Below, piece after piece: positions 8,027 through 16,382 of a stretch of 64,000 nt of DNA. How positions within the stretch are numbered: the stretch's first letter is position 1; each line of letters opens with the position of its first letter. The DNA is from Kangiella spongicola (GTDB lineage: Bacteria; Pseudomonadota; Gammaproteobacteria; Enterobacterales; Kangiellaceae): contig NZ_QICH01000003.1 in the NCBI RefSeq assembly GCF_003194565.2, forward strand, positions 124,001 to 188,000, given 5' to 3'. Position numbers and translations under genes: made by a program. Under the pieces are notes generated by a model that saw only the letters and a program-made list of their open reading frames with translations, was not told the origin of the DNA and ran no database searches.

Positions 8027-9085
8027 ATGAATAAAGCTTCCACTGGTTTTTATTTTGAAGACTTTGCTTTAGGGCAGGTGCTAGAGCATGCGATACCGAG
8101 GACCATTACTGAGGCTGATACCAGTCTATATTTAGCGCTTACTGGTAGCCGTTTTAGTTTGTATTGCAACCAAGACTTTGCTCAACAACTGGGTTATTCT
8201 AAGCAGCCGGTCGATAACTTCCTACTGTTTCAAATTGCATTTGGCAAAACCGTCAACGACATATCTCTTAATGCCGTAGCAAACCTAGGCTATGCTGAGG
8301 TTGAGTTTATTGAGCCATTTTTCGTGGGCGATACGATTAGTGTGGTGTCTGAAGTTATTGGCCTGAAAGAAAACTCAAACGGCAAAACAGGGATTGTTTA
8401 TGTTCATTCTAAAGCGGTAAACCAAGAGGGCTATCAGGTCTTGAGCTGGAAGCGTTGGGTCATGGTCAATAAACGCCAAGAGGGCATGCACAATACTTTT
8501 GCTGTGGAGCCTCAACTTAATTCTATGGTGCCGCTAGGCAGTGTTTCCATACCTCAGCAGTTATCTATCACTTCCTACGATACTCGCCTAAGCGGTGAAA
8601 ACTATCGCCTTAATGATTATAAAGTTGGCGAGTGGATAGATCATATTGATGGCTTAACCATTGACCATGCTGAACATACGATAGCGACTAAGTTGTATCA
8701 AAATAATGCCAAAGTGCACTTTAATCAGCATCAAATGGCTTCGGGGAAGCATCAGCAACGTTTAGTCTATGGCGGACATATCATCTCCTTGTGTCGAACT
8801 ATTTCACATAATGGCCTTGCTAATGCCCAGTGGCTTGCGGCGATTAATGGCGGTTCTCACTTAAACCCAAGTTTCGCCGGCGATACGATATATGCGGCAA
8901 CTCAAGTGCTGCAATGCCAAGAGTTAGGAGCCGGAGTGGGGGCTTTGCGCTTGCGTACTTTAGGCTATAAAAATAGCTCGTGGAACGAATTAAAACCGCA
9001 GTACGATAAAGCGCTAGCAGAAAAAAGCCGATTGCCATCGAATTTTGTTTTAGATCTGGATTACACCGTACTCATTCCCGTATAG
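8027..9085 (+). CDS. mch: Mesaconyl-CoA hydratase-like MaoC family protein
   Basis: 352 residues with two hot-dog (MaoC) halves, about 1-160 and 190-352. The stretches TPRT-like IPRTITEADTSLYLALTGSRF, split here around residue 32, DISLNAVANLGYAEVEF, GLKENSNGKTG, AEHTIATKLYQNNAKVHFN (about 213-231), YGGHIISL and NPSFAGDTIYA match what I know of mesaconyl-CoA hydratase (Mch) of the ethylmalonyl-CoA pathway, which interconverts mesaconyl-CoA and beta-methylmalyl-CoA. R. sphaeroides Mch is of similar length. It is last in the operon, followed by a perfect hairpin. With the CitE lyases it could give propionyl-CoA and glyoxylate. The gene symbol is by resemblance. Confidence 0.8.
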   Translation: MNKASTGFYFEDFALGQVLEHAIPRTITEADTSLYLALTGSRFSLYCNQDFAQQLGYSKQPVDNFLLFQIAFGKTVNDISLNAVANLGYAEVEFIEPFFVGDTISVVSEVIGLKENSNGKTGIVYVHSKAVNQEGYQVLSWKRWVMVNKRQEGMHNTFAVEPQLNSMVPLGSVSIPQQLSITSYDTRLSGENYRLNDYKVGEWIDHIDGLTIDHAEHTIATKLYQNNAKVHFNQHQMASGKHQQRLVYGGHIISLCRTISHNGLANAQWLAAINGGSHLNPSFAGDTIYAATQVLQCQELGAGVGALRLRTLGYKNSSWNELKPQYDKALAEKSRLPSNFVLDLDYTVLIPV

Positions 9086-9128
9086 GCAGTTCTTGAAACC
9101 GTTCTTGAAACCGTTCCTTCTGAGCCAT

Positions 9129-9156
9129 AAGTCTGGATTAAGAACTATCCAGACTT
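9129..9156 (+). terminator. Perfect 10-bp hairpin after the hydratase gene
   Basis: AAGTCTGGAT (9129-9138) and ATCCAGACTT (9147-9156) form a perfect stem with an eight-base loop. The T run is only loose (GTTTTTCTTTTC starting about 15 bases later), so termination is likely but not of the strongest type. Confidence 0.55.
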
Positions 9157-9209
9157 GAAGCTTTGTGGTAGTTTTTCTTTTCTTTAATAGCGAATACCTA
9201 GAGGTTGCA

Positions 9210-10121
9210 GTGCCCTTAGCGATAATTGGTGGAGTTGATGTTGGCATAGGCGAGTTCTTTGCTCTAGCGAGTGCTTTAACATGGGCAACCGCAGTCGTAT
9301 TGTTTAAGTTTGCAGGTGAATCGCTTAGCGCAACCTCTTTAAACTTATTTAAAAACTTACTTGGCGCTTCTTTGCTAATCCCTACGTCGATGCTAGCGGA
9401 AGGACTGACGCTACCCGATTTGTCAGCTTGGGAGTGGACCATAGTTTTAACCAGCGGATTTATCGGCATAGCCGTTGCCGACACTTGGTATTTTCTAGCC
9501 TTGAAAATTGTAGGAGCAGGCAATACCGCCATAGTTGCGAGTCTTTATAGTCCTTTCGTTGTTATTTTATCGGTGGTTTTCCTCGGTGAGTCGTTAAACT
9601 TTGTACAGATTTGTGCTTTCTTGTTGGTGCTGCTCGGAATTTTCATGGTGACTTACCAAAAGAACCGCAAGCAGGTTGATGCCAAGACCTTTGCTCAAGG
9701 TTTATTCTTTGCCGTTGGGGCAGTGCTACTAAACGCTATAGGTATTGTAATGGTGAAGCGAATAATTGAGGGCGATGGCTTCTTTTGGCTGATTACATTA
9801 CGGTTGATAGGCGGTATTGTTGGAACACTTCTGGTGTTGGCGCTAAGCCAAAAACTGATAAAGGTATATTCTGAAATCAAACAACCTAGAAGATGGAAGC
9901 TAATTTTCACAGCGAGCGTGCTTGCCACTTATATTTCGATGATGTTCTGGTTAGCAGGCTACAAGTACACGGACGCAAGCACAGCCTCGGTTCTTAATGA
10001 AACTGCTAATGTCTTTATCGTGATATTTGCTTGGCTCTTCTTAAAAGAAGAATTGCCTAGGAGAAAGCTCCTAGGCATTGCACTGGCGTTTGTGGGCGTG
10101 GTGCTTTTTATTAGTTACTGA
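9210..10121 (+). CDS. DMT superfamily (EamA) inner-membrane transporter
   Basis: 303 residues from the GTG at 9210, chosen because AGAGG lies five bases upstream; a GTG at 9165 in frame is possible but would start inside the terminator tail. About ten hydrophobic helices arranged as two EamA repeats: FFALASALTWATAVVLFKFAGE opens the first (split around residue 22), and GLFFAVGAVLLNAIGIVMVK opens the second. The helix WLAGYKYTDAS followed by VLNETANVFIVIFAWLFLKE is a typical EamA end. The substrate is unknown: family members export amino acids or metabolites. It ends 17 bases from the convergent pyk stop. Confidence 0.85.
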   Translation: MPLAIIGGVDVGIGEFFALASALTWATAVVLFKFAGESLSATSLNLFKNLLGASLLIPTSMLAEGLTLPDLSAWEWTIVLTSGFIGIAVADTWYFLALKIVGAGNTAIVASLYSPFVVILSVVFLGESLNFVQICAFLLVLLGIFMVTYQKNRKQVDAKTFAQGLFFAVGAVLLNAIGIVMVKRIIEGDGFFWLITLRLIGGIVGTLLVLALSQKLIKVYSEIKQPRRWKLIFTASVLATYISMMFWLAGYKYTDASTASVLNETANVFIVIFAWLFLKEELPRRKLLGIALAFVGVVLFISY

Positions 10122-10138
10122 CAACTAATAATTGCTGG

Positions 10139-11584
10139 CTAAAGAACTTCACCAACACGCACAATTTTCATGGCATTAGTTCCACCAAGCGCACCCATCG
10201 AGTTACCTTTAGTGATAATAACTAAATCGCCGTCTTTTACATGTCCATAGTGCACTAACTCTTCAATCGCCAAGCGATTAACGTCGTGACGGGCCAGCAC
10301 CGTTGGATCGAAATTAACCGCTTCGACACCACGGTATAGGGACACTCTGCGTAGAGTTTTAATGTTACGGCTTAGTGCGAAAATTGGAATTCCTGAGCGG
10401 ATACGCGACAACCAAAGGGCTGTTGAGCCAGACTCAGTTAGTGCAATAATCGCTTTCACACCTTCTAGGTGGTTGGCGCTGTACATAGTAGCCATCGCGA
10501 TAGTTTCATCTATGCGCTTAAACTGCGTATCGATGCGGTGATTTGATATTTGCGCCAGCGACTGGTTTTCAGCACCTTGACACACGTTAGCCATAGCATC
10601 GACCGTACGCTCAGGGTTATCACCAGTTGCGGTTTCGGCGCTCAACATAACGGCATCAGTGCCATCAAGAATAGCGTTGGCGACGTCAAACACCTCCGCG
10701 CGAGTAGGGATTGGGTTATGAATCATGCTTTCCATCATCTGGGTTGCAGTTATCACAACTCTATTTAGTGCTCGTGAACGTTCGATAATCCGTTTTTGAA
10801 CGCCAATTAATTGCGCATCACCAATTTCAACACCTAGATCGCCACGCGCAACCATCACTGCATCAGACGCCAAGATGATTTCATCCAGAATTTGAGGGTC
10901 ATTAACTGTTTCTGCGCGCTCAATCTTAGCCACTAAGTCACAGTTACCACCGGCTTCTTTTAGCAACTCTCTCGCATACTCCATATCACTGGCGCTACGC
11001 GGGAAAGACACTGCGAGGTAGTCAACATTCATGCTAACTGCCGTTTTGATGTCTCTTTTGTCTTTCTCAGTTAACGCTGGCGCAGAAAGGCCGCCACCTA
11101 GCAGGTTGATACCTTTGTTATTGCTTAACACGCCGCCTACAACCACTTTACAGATAATTTTCGAAAGGGTAGTTTTAGTGACTTCTAATTGAATTCGACC
11201 ATCATCGAGCATCAGGTGATTACCCGCTCTGACGTCTTGTGGTAAAGCTTTGTAGTCAATTCCAACAGCTTCTTCTGTACCAGCATTAACATCGAGCTCT
11301 GCGTCGAGCACAAACTCTTGGCCTGCAGTAATGGTTACTTTGTCGTTTTTGAACTTGGAAATACGGATTTTGGGGCCTTGAAGGTCGCCTAAAATGCCGA
11401 TATAGCGATCCATGTCCTTGGCGATTTTTAAGATCTTTTCGGCTCTTCGGATATGGTCTTGCTCTTCACCGTGTGAAAAGTTTAAACGGAAGACATTCGC
11501 CCCAGCTTCGATAAGCGAACGAATGGCTTCTTCTGTGTCTGTTGCTGGACCGAGAGTCGCAACAATTTTGGTTCTTTTTAACAT
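10139..11584 (-). CDS. pyk: Pyruvate kinase
   Basis: 481 residues, same length class as E. coli PykA. Converts phosphoenolpyruvate and ADP to pyruvate and ATP. Signatures: RTKIVATLGPATDT (4-17), FRLNFSHG, ILGDLQGPKIRI, the catalytic region LVAKIERAETV with the Lys and Glu of the family signature, MVARGDLGVEIG, TATQMMESM and AVMLSAETATGD, then the alpha/beta C-terminal domain. Single gene, convergent with the DMT transporter, with no clear own T-tract hairpin in the short gap. Nothing unusual. Confidence 0.97.
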   Translation of the reverse strand: MLKRTKIVATLGPATDTEEAIRSLIEAGANVFRLNFSHGEEQDHIRRAEKILKIAKDMDRYIGILGDLQGPKIRISKFKNDKVTITAGQEFVLDAELDVNAGTEEAVGIDYKALPQDVRAGNHLMLDDGRIQLEVTKTTLSKIICKVVVGGVLSNNKGINLLGGGLSAPALTEKDKRDIKTAVSMNVDYLAVSFPRSASDMEYARELLKEAGGNCDLVAKIERAETVNDPQILDEIILASDAVMVARGDLGVEIGDAQLIGVQKRIIERSRALNRVVITATQMMESMIHNPIPTRAEVFDVANAILDGTDAVMLSAETATGDNPERTVDAMANVCQGAENQSLAQISNHRIDTQFKRIDETIAMATMYSANHLEGVKAIIALTESGSTALWLSRIRSGIPIFALSRNIKTLRRVSLYRGVEAVNFDPTVLARHDVNRLAIEELVHYGHVKDGDLVIITKGNSMGALGGTNAMKIVRVGEVL

Positions 11585-11684
11585 ATTTACTTCTTTTTTA
11601 GGGCTTACAAATAGTTTAATCCTATCCTAATTTAATACAACTAGAATTCAATGAAACTCTTATGAAAACCTTTCTTTCAGCCAC

Positions 11685-11707
11685 AAAAAAGGGGCCGAAG
11701 CCCCTTA
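11685..11707 (-). terminator. Intrinsic terminator of the RND efflux operon
   Basis: On the minus strand AAGGGGC, loop TTCG, GCCCCTT followed by six T. It lies 20 bases after the RND permease stop. Confidence 0.92.
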
Positions 11708-11726
11708 TTGTTCAATCATTGACACA

Positions 11727-14700
11727 TTAGTTATTTTCGTAGGCTTGCTGAGTCAAACTTTTGCTATCACGGTTTAAGAACCAGTCTTTAATTGAGCCCA
11801 TCAGAACGTATAAACACGGGACCCAAATTAGGGTAATGACTGTCGCAAAAACGATACCAAAGGCTAGCGATACTGCCATCGGGATAACTAATTGTGCTTG
11901 AAGGCTTGTTTCCATGGTGATCGGTAATAAGCCGAAGAAGGTCGTTAATGAGGTTAATACGATTGCACGGAAACGTTGTGTGCCAGCTTTGATCGCAGCT
12001 TCTATGCGACTCATGCCTTGCTCACGCGCACGACCAATGAAGTCGACCATTAGCAAGCTGTCATTCACCACAACCCCTGAGAGGGCAATGATGCCGAAGA
12101 AGGAGAACATGCTGAGGCTAATGCCCATTAGAAGGTGACCTACCATGGCGCCAATAATGCCGAAAGGAATGGCTGACATAACCACAACAGGTTTAATGTA
12201 TGATTTTAGTGGAATCGCCATCAAGCCGAAAATCATTAGTAGTGCGATAGCTCCACCTAGCATTAATTCATCTGTAAGAACTTTTTGGTCTTCGCTTGGA
12301 CCGCCTGGAACAAACTTAACGCTTGGGTGCTCCTGTAAAATATCAGGAATCACATTCATCATCATGTCGGCATTAATTTCACCAGGAGAAGTGCTTGATT
12401 CCTGACTGACATCCGCGCTAATACTGTTTGCCCTAACGCCATCGACACGAGAAATACGGGAGTAACCCTCTTGTAGCTTATAAGTCGCCACATCCGAGAA
12501 AGTCACATATTGACCATCAGGTGTTCTAATTGGCATCTGCTCTAAGTTGCCAATAGAGCGGCGGTCTTCAAGCGGGTAGCGCACAAAGACTTTGACTTCT
12601 TCTGTATTACGCAGGAAGCGCTGAGCCTCTGAGCCATAGAAAGCATTACGCACCTGAGTAGAAAGTCCTTGTGTGGTTAAGCCTAAGTTACGACCGTGAG
12701 GCTTTAGTTCAACCACAATCTCTTCTTTACCACCCGACAAGCCGTCGCTAATGTCATAGACACCATCATATTGGGCTAGCGCGTTTTTGATTTTTTCAGA
12801 AACAACTTGTAATTCGTCGATATCGCTACCGATTAGACGGAAACCAACACCGCCGCCGCCAGGGCCACCGCCACCCGCGCCGAAGCTAACTTCTTGAACA
12901 GAAGGTAGCAGACCAACGCGATCACGCCACATATCAATAAACTTAAACTGATTGATCGGTATTCTTTCGCTTGGCACTAATTCAGTCCACATATAGGCGC
13001 CTGTGTTGTTGTTTGACCAAGTCACAGAATGCTGTTTAACACCGATGCCATATTCAGCTTTAATTTCTTCATGGATTTCATTCAGCTTCTGCTCAACGAT
13101 GGTGATACTCTTAATGGTTTGCTCAGCTGTAGAGCCCTCAGCCATTTTAACTTCCACAAAAACACCATCGCCTGGAGTATTGGGGAATAGTGAGGTTTTA
13201 ACCCAGCCACCGCCGACAAAACCGATTGTCGTAATAAAAAGTAAGCAGATGAAGCTCAATACGGTTAAACCACGGTAGCGTAATAGAGTTTCAAGCCCTG
13301 GCTGGTACTTGTTTTGAATAAAGCTTTTTAGGATGCTGCTGACTTTTAAGCGAATTCCACGAAAGAACATTTTTACTTTGCGTAGCGCAGGGTTCTTGGT
13401 GTCCTCAACTTTACGCAGTTTCATGTGCGCTAAGTGTGCTGGCAAAATCAGCTTTGACTCTACTAATGAGAACAATAAGCAGAAAATAACGACCAAGCCA
13501 ATCGAGGCCATGGCGTTCGACCAAGGGCCACTAATGGCTAACGTTGGGTAAAATGCAGCAATCGTTGTCAGTACACCAAAGGTCGCTGGCAAGGCTACCT
13601 TCTTGGCACCTTCAACAACACTATTAATGCTGTGCCCCTTTTCCTCAATCGATGACCAGGCACTCTCAGCGATAATAATTGCATCATCGACCACAATCCC
13701 GAGCACCAGAATAAAGCCAAAGAGGGTGATCATATTAATCGTCATGGAGAAGGCGGGGTACATATACATCAAAGCAAAGGCGCCGAGGAAACACAGCGGA
13801 ATACCGATCATGACCCAGAAAGCCAGTTTGAATCGCAAGAATAGTGCTAGAATGATGAATACTAATATGACACCCGCGATCATGTTCTTCTGCATCATTT
13901 CTAAACGACCTTTGAGGTAATAAGTGCCATCACCCCAAGCATCAATAGAAATTCCCGCAGGTAAACTGTTCACCTTGGTGTCAAGATATTCGTAAACTTC
14001 GTTTGCAATAAGTAAATCATCGGATTCAAGCGATGAGCGAATTCGCATGTTGACCGAATCTTTACCATCAAAGCGAGAAATAAACTCATACTCCGCAAAA
14101 CCGTCGTCAATAGCTGCGATATCGCCGAGTAATAAAGTCGTACCGTCAGGGCGTGTCAGCAATGGTATCTGTGCAAAGTCTAAGCCAGTGTAGGCTTGGT
14201 TTTTGGTTCTCACCAAAATATCGCCGCCAAGGGTTTTAATAGTACCGCTCGGTAAATCTAACGAATGGTTACGAACTGCCTGAGAAACTTGCTGTAGTGT
14301 TAGGCCATATTTGCGAAGTTGATAATCGCTAACCATAATGCCGACTTCATAAGGGCGAGTACCGTTAACCTGAACTGCTGAAATATGTGGACGAGCTAAC
14401 AACTCTGTTTTGATTTCATTAGCATAATCTTTAAGAGTGCGCTCATTAGCGTCGCCAAACACACTGATCCACATGACCTGTCTTTGCTGACGGTTTTCAT
14501 AAATAACAGGGCGTTCCGCTAAATCTGGTAAGTTAGGGATAGCGTCAATTCGAATTTTAAGTTCATCCAAAAGCGCCGCTACATCGTAGTTTTGTTCAAC
14601 CTCGACGGTGATTCGAGCGTTACCTTCGGAGGCGCTGGAAGTGATTTTCTTGATTCCCTCGACTTCTTTAATATTCTCTTCAATAAGAATAATAATCCCT

Positions 14701-14909
14701 TCTTCGACTTCCTGCGGCGCCGCGCCAGGGTAGGGTACTTGAATGCTAATCGAGTTGACGACGATATCAGGGAATACCTGCTGTCGTAGTTGTGATATGC
14801 CGATGACTCCAGCGACAAAGATCGCGATCATCAAGAGGTTAGCCGCAACAGAGTTGCGTGCGAACCAGGAAATGATACCTGTTTGAGAATTTTCTGAACT
14901 TGGCATCAT
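11727..14909 (-). CDS. RND-family efflux permease (AcrB-like)
   Basis: 1060 residues. Opens with a membrane segment (NSVAANLLMIAIFVAGVIG, about 18-36), then porter domains, a central membrane block with the proton-relay motif GIVVDDAIIIAE (about 403-414), a second periplasmic region with the glycine-rich loop FGAGGGGPGGGGVGF (about 690) and a final membrane block containing GVVVNDSLLMVDF. It would extrude small molecules using the proton gradient as a trimer in the inner membrane. AAGGAG is three bases before the first ATG and six before the second, so the true start may be 14906. It lies seven bases after the adaptor gene; no outer-membrane factor or regulator is adjacent. Confidence 0.93.
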   Translation of the reverse strand: MMPSSENSQTGIISWFARNSVAANLLMIAIFVAGVIGISQLRQQVFPDIVVNSISIQVPYPGAAPQEVEEGIIILIEENIKEVEGIKKITSSASEGNARITVEVEQNYDVAALLDELKIRIDAIPNLPDLAERPVIYENRQQRQVMWISVFGDANERTLKDYANEIKTELLARPHISAVQVNGTRPYEVGIMVSDYQLRKYGLTLQQVSQAVRNHSLDLPSGTIKTLGGDILVRTKNQAYTGLDFAQIPLLTRPDGTTLLLGDIAAIDDGFAEYEFISRFDGKDSVNMRIRSSLESDDLLIANEVYEYLDTKVNSLPAGISIDAWGDGTYYLKGRLEMMQKNMIAGVILVFIILALFLRFKLAFWVMIGIPLCFLGAFALMYMYPAFSMTINMITLFGFILVLGIVVDDAIIIAESAWSSIEEKGHSINSVVEGAKKVALPATFGVLTTIAAFYPTLAISGPWSNAMASIGLVVIFCLLFSLVESKLILPAHLAHMKLRKVEDTKNPALRKVKMFFRGIRLKVSSILKSFIQNKYQPGLETLLRYRGLTVLSFICLLFITTIGFVGGGWVKTSLFPNTPGDGVFVEVKMAEGSTAEQTIKSITIVEQKLNEIHEEIKAEYGIGVKQHSVTWSNNNTGAYMWTELVPSERIPINQFKFIDMWRDRVGLLPSVQEVSFGAGGGGPGGGGVGFRLIGSDIDELQVVSEKIKNALAQYDGVYDISDGLSGGKEEIVVELKPHGRNLGLTTQGLSTQVRNAFYGSEAQRFLRNTEEVKVFVRYPLEDRRSIGNLEQMPIRTPDGQYVTFSDVATYKLQEGYSRISRVDGVRANSISADVSQESSTSPGEINADMMMNVIPDILQEHPSVKFVPGGPSEDQKVLTDELMLGGAIALLMIFGLMAIPLKSYIKPVVVMSAIPFGIIGAMVGHLLMGISLSMFSFFGIIALSGVVVNDSLLMVDFIGRAREQGMSRIEAAIKAGTQRFRAIVLTSLTTFFGLLPITMETSLQAQLVIPMAVSLAFGIVFATVITLIWVPCLYVLMGSIKDWFLNRDSKSLTQQAYENN

Positions 14910-14916
14910 AGTCTCC

Positions 14917-16182
14917 TTATTGGCTTACAGTCGCTGAGTCGACTTGTTTACTGCTTGACTCGCTGCTTTCTGACTTATTTTTTTCAGCTAGCTCTTGAGC
15001 CTTTTTTTCAGCAGCTTTTTGCCTTTCTGCTTGCAGGGTCGCAAACTTTTTAACTTTCATGCCATTCACAGGGTTTTGCACAGGAGTGATAATGATTTCT
15101 TGGCCATTCTCTAAGCCTTCGCTGACGTATATGGTGTTGCTTTCTGTACGCGCTAGTTTTACGTCAACTAGTTGGATCTTATTCTCATCGACTAGCGAGA
15201 GCACTTGTTTGTTGTAGTAAAGCGCTTGGCGAGGGAGCTTGATAAGGTTCTCACGTTCTTGACCAGCGATTTCGGCTTTAACGAAAGTACCAAAACGCAA
15301 AGCCGTTTCGTGGTTAGCACCATCTTTTAAGCCGTAAGGATCACTAACTTGCGCAACTAAATAAGTCAATCGGTTAGATTCCTCAACCACGCCCTCGGTG
15401 CGAACGAGTTTACCGAACCATTCCTTTTCTTCGCCAGCGAAAATACCACTTAAGCGAACATCAGGGTAAGTGTTCGGTTGATTTTGAACAGGCAGATTTA
15501 GATAGGCCAGCTGTTGATCTGGAATTGGAAGTCGAACTTCCGCAGTATCAGTGCCATAAAGGGTAGCCACTTGACTGCCGACATTCACATATTGACCCAA
15601 GCCAACATTTTTTGTCTTAATCAATGCGTCGAAATTTGCTTTGACTTTTGTACGCTCTAAATCTTGCTGTGCACGATATAAAGCGGCCTCAGCAGATTGC
15701 ACGCCAGCTTTGGCTTGGTTTAATTGCGGGATTTTTAACACTAAATCAGTTGGCTCGCCACGACCAATTTTCTTCCAGTCTTTGCGAGCTTGGTCCGTGC
15801 GTGCTTTTGCGTCTTGGTAAGCCGCTTTGGCCTGGGCTAGGCTTGCTTCTGCGCTTCGAACATTGGCTATATAGTTTGCGGAATCTATCTCAAAAAGCAC
15901 GTCGCCTTTTTTGACAAAAGAACCTACACGGAATTTATCAGAAATTTTAGTAATCCTGCCGCTGACTTCAGCTACAAGAGTGGTGTCAATTACTGGCTTA
16001 ACAGGCCCTTGGCTATCGACAATAAATTGTATCGGCTCTTTGTTAACCACCTGAGTTTCTACAACCGTAGCCTGAACCACAGGCTTTTTCTTAGGCGGCT
16101 CTGGTTTTAAAGAGACCATCGCACCAATCAACACAACTGTACCCAATAAAATGGATGTTCCAATTATAATTCGTTTTGTCAT
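14917..16182 (-). CDS. RND efflux periplasmic adaptor (membrane fusion protein)
   Basis: 421 residues from the ATG at 16182 preceded by GCGGGG; an in-frame TTG twelve bases upstream is less likely. One N-terminal membrane anchor (IIIGTSILLGTVVLIGAMV, about 5-23), a lipoyl-like half (VAEVSGRITKISDKFRVGSFVKKGD split near residue 75), a coiled-coil hairpin rich in Ala/Gln/Lys (about 105-175), the second lipoyl half and a beta barrel, and a Lys/Glu/Ser-rich tail. It bridges the permease and an outer-membrane channel not encoded here. First gene of the two-gene operon. Confidence 0.92.
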   Translation of the reverse strand: MTKRIIIGTSILLGTVVLIGAMVSLKPEPPKKKPVVQATVVETQVVNKEPIQFIVDSQGPVKPVIDTTLVAEVSGRITKISDKFRVGSFVKKGDVLFEIDSANYIANVRSAEASLAQAKAAYQDAKARTDQARKDWKKIGRGEPTDLVLKIPQLNQAKAGVQSAEAALYRAQQDLERTKVKANFDALIKTKNVGLGQYVNVGSQVATLYGTDTAEVRLPIPDQQLAYLNLPVQNQPNTYPDVRLSGIFAGEEKEWFGKLVRTEGVVEESNRLTYLVAQVSDPYGLKDGANHETALRFGTFVKAEIAGQERENLIKLPRQALYYNKQVLSLVDENKIQLVDVKLARTESNTIYVSEGLENGQEIIITPVQNPVNGMKVKKFATLQAERQKAAEKKAQELAEKNKSESSESSSKQVDSATVSQ

Positions 16183-16324
16183 AAAGCCCCGCAAGTATTT
16201 CTAATACTAGATAATTCCAATTTTTTCATTATACGGAGTGCTAAGCGTCATAACTAATGTTTTGTGGTGACAAAAAGTTAAGAAATGTTTCAGGTGACAC
16301 ACAATCGAATCTTTTGCGTGTATT

Positions 16325-16349
16325 AAAAAAGGCGCTAAAAAGCGCCTTT
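16325..16349 (-). terminator. Intrinsic terminator of the S9 peptidase gene
   Basis: Stem AAAGGCGCT / AGCGCCTTT with loop AAAA (plus-strand view); on the minus strand it ends in six T. It is 33 bases after the peptidase stop. Confidence 0.92.
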
Positions 16350-16382
16350 AATTCAATGAGTTAGTTAGAGCAGGTTAAATTC

